A stretch of 64,000 nucleotides of DNA from Sphaerulina vaccinii (taxonomy: Eukaryota > Ascomycota > Dothideomycetes > Mycosphaerellales > Mycosphaerellaceae), in contig JAKUDP010000004.1 in assembly GCA_022570795.1 (NCBI GenBank), positions 186,001-250,000 on the forward strand, written 5' to 3'. A program made the position numbers and the translations under genes. Every line of letters begins with the position of its first letter. Positions within the stretch are counted from its first letter, which is position 1. The notes beneath the pieces are model-generated. The model made no database searches, was not told the origin of the DNA, and was given only the letters and a program-made list of their open reading frames with translations. Of the stretch, positions 55,600-64,000 are shown piece by piece.

Positions 55600-56414
55600 C
55601 TTTGCGGTATTGTTCTTTTCGTGGATTGTGTAAAGTGGTATTCTGTTGTCAGTCGCGAAGGTGGAAGTGAAGCTCGAGACGTGTCTAGTTCGGATTTAGG
55701 CTTTAAAGTTATGCACCCCTGTCACTCTTGAGCTTGGCGTGTGCTGCGTTCTTTCCTCCACTTCACTTCACTTCCAAACTCACTCCTCTCATTTACCAAC
55801 ATTGAAACGCATTCAGAATTCACCGTAGGACCAATAAAGACGCCACAAAGATGTACACCGCCTTGTCAAGAGCCACAGTGAAGCAATCAGACTTCCGCCT
55901 AAGGTGTCAGAATGCCGAAGCGCGGTGTAGCCAATGTCTTCGAAGCATATGGCCGCATGCATTCAACACACGCTCGAGAAGGACATACCTCCTCTTGCAC
56001 TCATAAAGCTCTCCGAACTCTGCGATCGAAAGTCATCGACGTGGTGCTTTAATGATTCTCAATTGCATGGCGGCAAGTACCGGCGTGCGGTATTCAATTG
56101 AAATGGACAGGATCATGCAAACGCAAGTGAATTCGCATGTAGCTCACATGATGCTTTAAGGACAAGTATATTTCACTAGGCAAGCACTCATACATACCGC
56201 AAGACATACCAGCTCGATTGACCGTCCAAACCTCACACGAACAGACTTGTAAGCACGAACTCGACAAAACGCACCACAATCTCGCACTGCAGCGCTACTT
56301 TCAACCCTTGCGAGTAGGACTTCGGATAGGGAGTCAACGAACCACATTGGGCACGTCAGGAAATCTGGCCCTCAAAGCGCTATCATCTGAGTCCACCACA
56401 ATCGCCTCCTTGTC
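55600..56414. other. Divergent intergenic region
   Basis: Promoter space for SEC11 (-) and the PWWP-like gene (+). No supported gene. Confidence 0.45.
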
Positions 56415-57931
56415 ATGGCGACCAAAGAAGTTGGCAGCCTTTGGATCGCCCCCATTAACCGAAAGCCATGGCCAGTAGTGCTATGTGGCGATGAGGTGGC
56501 ACCGCCACTATTTGTTGGGATGCGCACAAATCCGGAGCATATGCCAGCTATCCAATTGGGCAGATACAAGTAGTAAGTCATACCCGCTTCAAGTTGTACT
56601 CGGCCGTTCTAATATGATGTAGCGTCTTCGTCCAAGATGCTACGCTACAATGGTTTGACCCACACAAGAACTACCTCAGTGCTATCAAGGCGTTTCCCGA
56701 GAAAGAAACCCAGCAAAGCGACAGTGCAGAAGTTATCGAGGAAAAGCAGCGTCGCATGGCATTTGGTACAGATGCACTGCAGTTCCAAGACCACCATTTT
56801 TGGGCGAACTACATCGCAGAACAGTCTAAGATCCGCAGGTTGGAGCGAGGACGTGGAGGACCGCCCAGAACTCCGCAGAAGCCACGTGCTATATCTGGCA
56901 AGAGCGAAGTGATTGATCTCGAATACGCAAGACCAGATTACTCGCAGGGCTTTGAACCTGCGATCAAGCGGCAGAAGTTGGGCATAAGCAAGTCGTCACC
57001 TCAGCTGCCCACTCCAACGAGGACTCCGAGGACGGTGCAGGATTCGAAGAGAACCATCGATGAGTCTATCGTGATATCAGACGGCGAGGGCGAGAGCGAT
57101 GACGAGGATTCAGACGAGGAGGGCATGCCAGTGCCTGCCCGTACAACATGGCCCTCTGGAAACATCAGCAAGACTGCAGTAAAGAACTTGTATAGTGTCT
57201 TATCCTCGGTGGAAGACATGGACGGAGCAGCCAGGCCAGCAAGATCGTCCGCGTCTTCTCGTGGCCGTACACCAGGACCTCACGATTGTGTCCTCATCTT
57301 TGCGCATGGTGAACGTGAGCGCTTGATCATCGGCAAGGCTGCTCTCACAAAGTGCAGTTTTCTGAACAACCGCAGGGCAGATGAACCGGACGAGGAAGGA
57401 GCGACTCAATTGAGCCTTGTCGACGACAAACGCGCGAACGACGTAAAGCTCACCGCAAGCGATGTTTACGCTGTCTTGCAATACTACCAATCAGGCGACA
57501 TTGGTCCACGACTCATCAACAAGCCTGATCAAGAGCCTGCTATCTCCCAGCTAGATCTCTCCTCCAGCAGAAAAGCTGGACACGTGGAGCTTCTCGGCAA
57601 AGCCTTTCTTGCAGCTGTCAAGCTCGAAGACGAAGATTTACAGAGCCTCATCTACCAGAAGCTGCAAGTCCTTGGCCCTTGCTCACCACTCATGATACTC
57701 TCACTTGCGGGATACGTTTCCGATCTTGCAGAGCTTGCTACGCCTGGTGATGAGATCACGACTTGGGTCACAGATCTCGTCAAGAACTACTACTGGGTAC
57801 TGGCCAGAAAGCAGACAAAGGTTCTGCAGCGCACGCTGGGACGGAACGATGCGATGCGTGCGGCAGTTTACGACTATCTGCGCGAACACCCGGATGCTTG
57901 CATGGAGGGATGGGGCAACCACGATGCCTGA
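56415..57931 (+). CDS. PWWP-like nuclear protein
   Basis: Exons 56415..56572 and 56623..57931 (50-bp intron, GTAAGT/TGTAG) give 488 residues. Residues 8-70 look like a PWWP/Tudor-type module (GSLWIAPINRKPWPVVLCGD, YVFVQDATLQWFDPHKNYL), which reads methylated histone tails in other proteins. A disordered, acidic middle follows (VISDGEGESDDEDSDEEG), with a possible basic nuclear signal (KRQKLG). The C-terminal half is ordered, with HDCVLIFAHGERERLIIGKA and a mostly helical region. No enzyme motif. A chromatin role is inferred from the first domain only. The first exon is required for the PWWP-like start. Confidence 0.8.
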
Positions 57932-58604
57932 GCAAGGAACGGCACCTGAGATTTCGACAGTGGCAAAGTAGCACAAACAGCATAATGGAGCGGCAACACT
58001 CTTCTATCAAAGAGACAGCAGCAGCGGGTGCTACGAGGCGCATCAAAATAAAACGAGACCGTTGTCACCGGTATGCAAGACTGGAGTTCAGCTTTATGTG
58101 TCACATACGACGTCGTCAAGCACGTCTTGAGACGCGAGACGATGAAGCGCAGGTAAGGACGACAGAAGGAAAACAATCACAATCCACATCTCTTCGACGC
58201 TTCTCATGAGATCGGATTCGACACCAAGGCTGCCAACCATGCCATCTCGATCGCCACCGCGTCTTTGGAAACAACGGGTGCAGCTTTCAGAGAGACACAC
58301 ACAGACAGACAGACAGGCAGGCAGATCGAAGGAGAGATAGTTCATCACACCACCCAATGCATTCATTATCAACTACTATGCACTACTTTACACAACGTAA
58401 CGTAATCATCTGTCTCGTCACCGATAAAGTCTGACCTGTTCTTTTTGCTTTCTCTAATAACTTGATGTGACAAAAACGCCACTCCCATGCATGAATGTAC
58501 TACTACATTTCACATCATAAAAAAATCAATCAATACTAACACACCGCTGTTATTCTTTCCCTTCTTGTCAAAATGAAGGGCTCATCAGCGATTGTTGACC
58601 AAGA
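57932..58604. other. Intergenic with (ACAG)n microsatellite
   Basis: Between convergent genes. There is a simple repeat of ACAG/GCAG units at about 58295-58325. No gene. Confidence 0.5.
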
Positions 58605-61600
58605 CTAGTTGCGCTCGTCCTCGCTCGGATTGGTGAGCCAGTCGTCGGAATCTTCGAGATTCGCCTGAGGAGGTACATTGGGCGCGTTCTGTGGCCTGCT
58701 AGTTCCGTGCCTTCGCTCACGCCTTCGCCCTCTTTGTCCAGCCGCCCGTCCGCGCCCCTGGGCGCGAGGGTTTGGAGCGCTTGAAGTATGCGCTATTCTG
58801 CGCGCGTCTTGTGCGCTATATGCCTAATTACGCACATTCTGCTGAGTAAGAGTCAACAAAAGCTCTTCTACTTGTGGTGCGGCTCGAACCCAAGGTTGCT
58901 CGAGGAGATTGTAACCTGGATTCTTGATCATCTCCAGAAGCAAGACCAGAAGACCCCAAGGATGAGGAGTCGGGACCAGCATGCGCTCACTGATGATACG
59001 GAAGATCTGCTCCTGTAGCTCCTGATGACTCGTGCTGAAGATGTGCTGCAGCGCAGTAGAAAAGTAGTGCGTGTGAGAGTTCACGTAGCGGAGCTGGTTC
59101 ACGACAGCCGTGATGAGGTGGAAGCGGGCTCGTTCGCCGCTCTCCTGCAACAAACAGGTAAGGAGACGAGCCTGTGGAGTACCGGCTGAGAACACCGAAG
59201 AGGCTGAAGTGGCAGTGATACCGACGTAGAGCACTACCGCATTGAGCAAGATGGGGCTTATCTGCCCATCTTCGCGATCCACCACGGCTTGGAGGAAAGT
59301 GAAGTTCTGCTCGCTAAGGTCATTCGCCTGGCACACACGATCCAGAACTGTCTTGATGCCAGCTTCTTCCAGCACATTGTCCACGTCAGAGTAGATAGTT
59401 GGAGCCACACGGACCTGCTCAAGTCTGTTGATCTTCAGTCCAGCCTGGAATGGGTTGGGCTGCGTCATTTGGGCTGCCAGAGGAACCGCTCCACTCACGA
59501 TGTTCTGCAAGTGCGCAAACTGGGTAGGAACGACAGCGCTGAGCTGCAGGTGGTTCTCGGCCAAGTAGTCGGAGAAGTCGTGGTGCAGGAGCGTCATGAA
59601 CTTGACAACAGCGCGGTAGAAATCGGGGGCGACAAGTTGTCCTTCTGCGGAAGAGAACAGTTCATCAAGGTTGGTGAACAGCACTGCAAGAAGCTTCGTG
59701 AATTGATTCCAGCCTCCGTTGCTACGGCCGTTGACCAGCAGTGCCGGAACTAAGAGGCGGTGGCTGAGCAACGCGAACCACGAATGTAGGAAGCCTGGGA
59801 AGTATCGTGGCTGCAGGCATTGAAGTGCTGTGCCGAAGACTTTGAAGACGTCGCCCTCCTGGTCAGATGAGAGTTGCGAACGGTTGTTGTCAATTTCGCA
59901 TAACAGCGAAGAGAAGAGCCTGAAGAATACCCGGCTATTGAAGCGCTCCGCGCTTCTGTTGTGGTGGTCGCTCATGACGAGTACGACCAGGCGCACGAAT
60001 GCCTCGAACGGCTTGGCCTTGTTCACGTTCGTGCTGGCTTCGGGCGAGGCTTGGCACAGGAAAAGAGTGGCTGCGAGCTTGGCGAGTGCATCAATCCCCA
60101 CATATGCCAGGTCAATCGTGCCGTATGGTCTGGTGCTAACAGCTTCAAAGTGGGTGATTGAGTACTCTAGGCAGTTGCGGAAGAAATGGAGAGTGTCCTC
60201 GGGATCCGCCAGTACACCTCGATCGTGCATTTGCGCCACGAAAGCCAAGTAGCGGTAGTTGTCAGGGTGATCTTTCTGCAGCTTGATCCATTCCTCGAAG
60301 AGGTATTCTTGCTGATCGACCTGCTTCGAATCGGATTCTGGGCTGGGCATGCCATTTGTATGCACAGCCGGCTGATGAAGTCTGCTCATGATCTCCCTTG
60401 CAAGAATCAACTCTTGCAAATCTGACGAAGACTCCTGGCTCGATGCAGGTATGCTGTTGAGCCATTGAGCGAGAGCTTCATATGACTGTGCAAAGTCAGC
60501 ACGATGTGCGACAGCATTCTCGCTTAGCAGTAGGTCCTCCACGATGTCGGCGAAGAACTCCATGGCGATCAGACGTCGCTGCCTCAATGCCTTGCTGATC
60601 AGAGAGTCGATATGCTGAATGTCAAGCAGACTTTCGGCTTGAAGTGCGATAGTAGCAGGCGCGTTAAAGATTCGGTCGTCCTCAACAGTAGCAATGGTCA
60701 GTGTGATCTGTCGACATGCTTGCTGCGACATGCGGCAGAGTTGAGTCAGGAATCGAGCTAGAACTTCAATCTCCAGACGCTTCTGCGCGTCCCCATAGAT
60801 GAGCCCCAGACAGTGGTGGGCGCAGGCTTGAACGGTGTTCTCGAAGGCTGGCGCACTCTCGATGAGGCCGAGCAATTGACCATAGATGCGGCGGATCGGG
60901 GCCTCGGCTCCAATCTCACTGATGTGCTCCTCTGTTGCCTCTCGAGAAGCTGCCTGGAGATCCGACATCAGAGCGATGATGCGATCATTGATGGTAGCAG
61001 GATCGACCAAGCCGTTGACATGAGACCTTGCGCCTAATATACCAGGCATGCGCTGACCTTGACCTGGATGTGGCATGGCAGGCACCTCAGCCGGAGTTGG
61101 CATATTGGGTAGGTAGCTGTCGCCGAGGACATCGGCCAAAGCACGAGTGCCATCCTGCGAGGCTGAGCCTCCTGCAGGAGGAATGCGGGCTTGACGGCCA
61201 AACTCTTCGTAAAGTGCCAATTGTTGTCTGTTCAGGCCACTCTGGTCTTGGCGATAAGGATCTGGAATGAGTGTCGACCAGCGACTCACCGGGATCTGAG
61301 AGAATGCCTCATTCGGCCTCGTCTCAAGATGCTGCTGGCGTTCATGCAGCGCATCACCCAGTTGCAAGTCGATCTCTGCCAGGGAATGATCCTCGGCTGC
61401 TTGCTCAACGAGTCGACAGACCGTATCAATGTTGTCGTTTACAAACATCAGAATCTGGCCTTCGGGCAACTGGTCAGGCAAATTACGACTCGCGAACATC
61501 CGGATGTTGTTTGTGATGCTCATACGCAGCGGCTCCTTGCAGGTGACCAGGGCGAGGCTTCCTGACAAGGATTTGACCATGGTGTGAGCTGCATTGCGCA

Positions 61601-64000
61601 TTCTGTCGACATCCACCTCCGTCACAAAGTCCTTTTGGATGAGCTCAGCAGTAGAGATGCTGGCAATTGTCACTGAGCGTTCGACAACAGGGGCGATGAT
61701 CTCGAAGATGGCTTGCTGAGCTGCGTTGACGAAGATGTTCTTCATCTGTTGAGGCGTGGTAGTGCCAACAGCTTGAGGAATCTGCAGCAAATGGCCGAGA
61801 TCTGGCACTTGCTGCATGACAACCTCAGGTGAGAAGCGTTCGTTTGGCCCACGCTTGGAGAGACCCATCAGAGCCATCTCACCAAAAGCGTCTGGACCTC
61901 CTTCGGGGATGTAGCTTTGGAGCATGTTCTGCTCCAAAGATGGTCGGTGACGAATGATATCGAGTGGCTCGATGTCCTTGATGTCCAGGCCAAATTCGCG
62001 GCACAGCATTTCGATCTCGAATTTCATGTTGAGCTTGAGCTGGCCTCCATGATACAGCTCACTCAGAAGACCGAGCAGCTCCTGGATCCAAGGATTCGGT
62101 GGTTTGAAGATTTTGGAGTTCGAAGCCTGCACCAACGTCTTGCAAGTGAAAGGAATGGCAACGAGCAGTCGCTCGTTATCGTATGCTTCTAGAAGCAAGT
62201 CCTTGAACGATAAATTGCGATGAAGGATGGGCTTGCTCCGTGCGAGCGTGATTTGTCCCAGCCATCCAGCCAAATTCTTCATTGTAGCACGCTCGTGGGA
62301 GTTGTCCAAGGTGCTCTGTGCATTCAGCATCTTCTGGCAGCTTAGGTAAGTCTCCCGCAGTACTTCAGCCCAAAGTAACTTCCTGTTAAAGTTCTCCAGG
62401 ATCTGCAGATAGAGCGCCTGGAAGTTCGGCTGCGACTTGGCAAGCTCGTCGACCAGATAGTGTGCGAACCACTGGGTGTATTTCTCTTCCAGAGCATCCT
62501 CAATTTCCTTGAACTTCTCTTCCAGATTGCGCTTAGACACATTGTTGAGAACGAACATGACTTTGTCTGAAGTCTCCTCATTTGGCTCTTCGTATTCGAT
62601 TTCGGTGTTCGGCGGATCAACCTGGATAGCGCTGAAGGCAGGTGCCATAACCTCGAAATCGTCATCCTCGAGTACGCCGTTCGTGGTGCCATTAGTACCG
62701 TCGCCATTCATGCCATGCTCTTCGGCCAACTCTCGCATAACGTCCTCGGCGGCTGCGAAGGCATCCGTACCACGTAAATGAGGAATTTGAAGTATACGAT
62801 GTGCATAGGGTGGCCACTCCCGGAGGCGAGGGAGCACGTGCAGCAGAGCTTGTAATCCGAAGCGGAACATCTGGTCCTCTGGCTGGAATCTCGACACTGC
62901 ATCAAAAATGCTAGAGATCGCAGCCTGCTCAGTGATACCAGATAGTACACGGTAGGAGATGAGGCCGCCGAATAGCACGGCTGTCAGCGCTAAAGCCTCG
63001 TTAGGATATTCGCTGAAGCAATGATACTCGTCGAACAGGCCGCAAATCATGGCAGCGAAGAGATCTTGCTCCCCCGGGTCCTCGGATTCCTTCAGCCGCT
63101 TGAGCTCAGTAATGACTTCCTCGGGATTAGTATGAGCTCCGTACATGTCTTTGTACCGCTGCTCCATGTAATCCGTTGCACTCTGTGGCAACGCATGCCC
63201 CTCTTGGTCGCTGTTGTCGAGAAGGGTGTCACGCTGGTCATCCTCGCCATAATTGATCATCCTGGGGTACGTCGTGAGGCATTTCCTGAACACATCTCCC
63301 TTGTGTTCCTCGAACATGGCCTCCGAAATGTAATCCAGCAAGGTGTGCAGAGTCTTTATAGTCAACGGCTCGACTGATGGATTGACTCCATCCTTCTGCA
63401 CTAGCAGCTCGTCTTCAACCTTGCCTTCCACAAAGGTTTCGATCGCTCTCGCAAATTGCTGTGGGCCCATCGTGCTCATGTGGTTGATCGTGAACAATTT
63501 CAAGTTACAATGACCCTTGCCATGCGCGTACGCTGCGAGGTCTACTGCGAAGCTTGTAGACATGGTGATGAGGAGCTCGATCCAGTCGTGCGCAAGGGCG
63601 TGGTCGTAGATGAGAGGCAACAGAAGCTGCTCTTGAGAATAGTAATCGACAAGGCGCGAAGCCACCCAATTCTTGTCGTGGTGCCAGAGTGTATGCATGA
63701 CGAACTCATGGCTGTCATGCCGCTTCGTCAAAAATGGGTAGAACAATTGCTTCATCGCTTGCTCCTGTAGTGGTCCCCAGGGCTTAGGCACAGCTGATGC
63801 TGCGCACACGAAAGTTGCCATGTTTGGATTGACGATGGTCTCGGGGATGCCCAGTTGCTGAGACATGTTGTATGTTTCCTGTGATCGGAAGATCATGGAG
63901 AAGAGTGTCTGTGTGGCATCAAGTGACACCAGTGGATGCTTGATGGCGGCCTCGGCGCAAGCTCGAGCTGTGTCCGATGCCGTCGCAAAGTCAGTCAGGT
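58605..64000 (-). CDS. not1: CCR4-NOT complex scaffold NOT1 (5' end beyond window)
   Basis: The minus-strand frame is open from the window edge to TAG 58824, about 1724 residues, without introns. NOT1 is the scaffold of the cytoplasmic mRNA deadenylase complex. Recognisable parts in order: the helical N-terminal region, the MIF4G/CAF1-binding region with the very conserved NLAGWLGQITLARSKPILHR and NLSFKDLLLEAYD, the DUF3819/CNOT9-binding bundle (NIFVNAAQQAIFEIIAPVVE), and the Not1 C-terminal domain (YFPGFLHSWFALLSHRLLVP, HHDFSDYLAENH, LLEMIKNPGYNLLEQPWVR). Beyond the TAG, the same frame continues for 72 codons to TAG 58605 with an Arg/Gly-rich stretch and an acidic end (DDWLTNPSEDERN). A 78-bp in-phase intron (donor GTGCGT, acceptor GCCCAG) could include most of it. 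Confidence 0.93.

Noticed and set aside
1..64000. Mobile elements, CRISPR arrays, rRNA
   Set aside because: No terminal repeats, transposase or reverse-transcriptase motifs, spaced direct repeats or rRNA segments were seen by eye.

Overview
The window is nuclear DNA from a filamentous ascomycete, most likely a dothideomycete. The evidence is gene architecture (spliceosomal introns of about 50-80 bp with GTRNGY donors and CTRAC/CTAAC branch points) and family content: HET, 2EXR, DUF3632, DUF3669, Dal5-type transporter, GH75 chitosanase, ATG11, GH27 and a fungal_trans regulator. The order-level guess is inference. No transposon, CRISPR array, rRNA or virus-like sequence was seen. Exon boundaries were set by hand from splice consensus, reading phase and family conservation; RNA evidence would be needed to confirm them.

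1-13.4 kb: a Ser/Thr-rich single-pass membrane protein, a hypothetical protein, two intron-containing tRNA genes facing each other, the Ran exchange factor RCC1/Pim1, a GNAT acetyltransferase, a small CHZ-like protein, a PARP-type zinc-finger protein and a Dal5-family transporter with two microexons. 14-33 kb: a 1026-residue protein with a mitochondrial-like N-terminus, an aldehyde dehydrogenase, a 2EXR protein, a secreted chitosanase, a multi-pass membrane protein, a DUF7137-like surface protein whose signal peptide is out of frame, a HET protein, a DUF3632 protein and a secreted alpha-galactosidase with a CBM35-like tail. 33-41 kb: a sulfotransferase-fold protein converging on a second aldehyde dehydrogenase, which diverges from a C2H2/fungal_trans regulator; then a DUF3669 relic and a METTL7-like methyltransferase. 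41-52 kb: ATG11, a small cysteine-rich secreted protein, kynureninase and an RBR E3 ligase. 52-54.5 kb: three tandem paralogues of a small helical protein family I do not recognise, the first broken by an 11-bp tandem duplication. 55-64 kb: signal peptidase SEC11, a PWWP-like nuclear protein, and NOT1 of the CCR4-NOT complex, which runs off the right edge.

Most genes are independent housekeeping or accessory genes. The best candidates for something new are the tandem family beside the RBR ligase (52.3-54.4 kb), the NOT1 3' end with an Arg/Gly-rich tail beyond an in-frame stop, and the odd tRNA pair.
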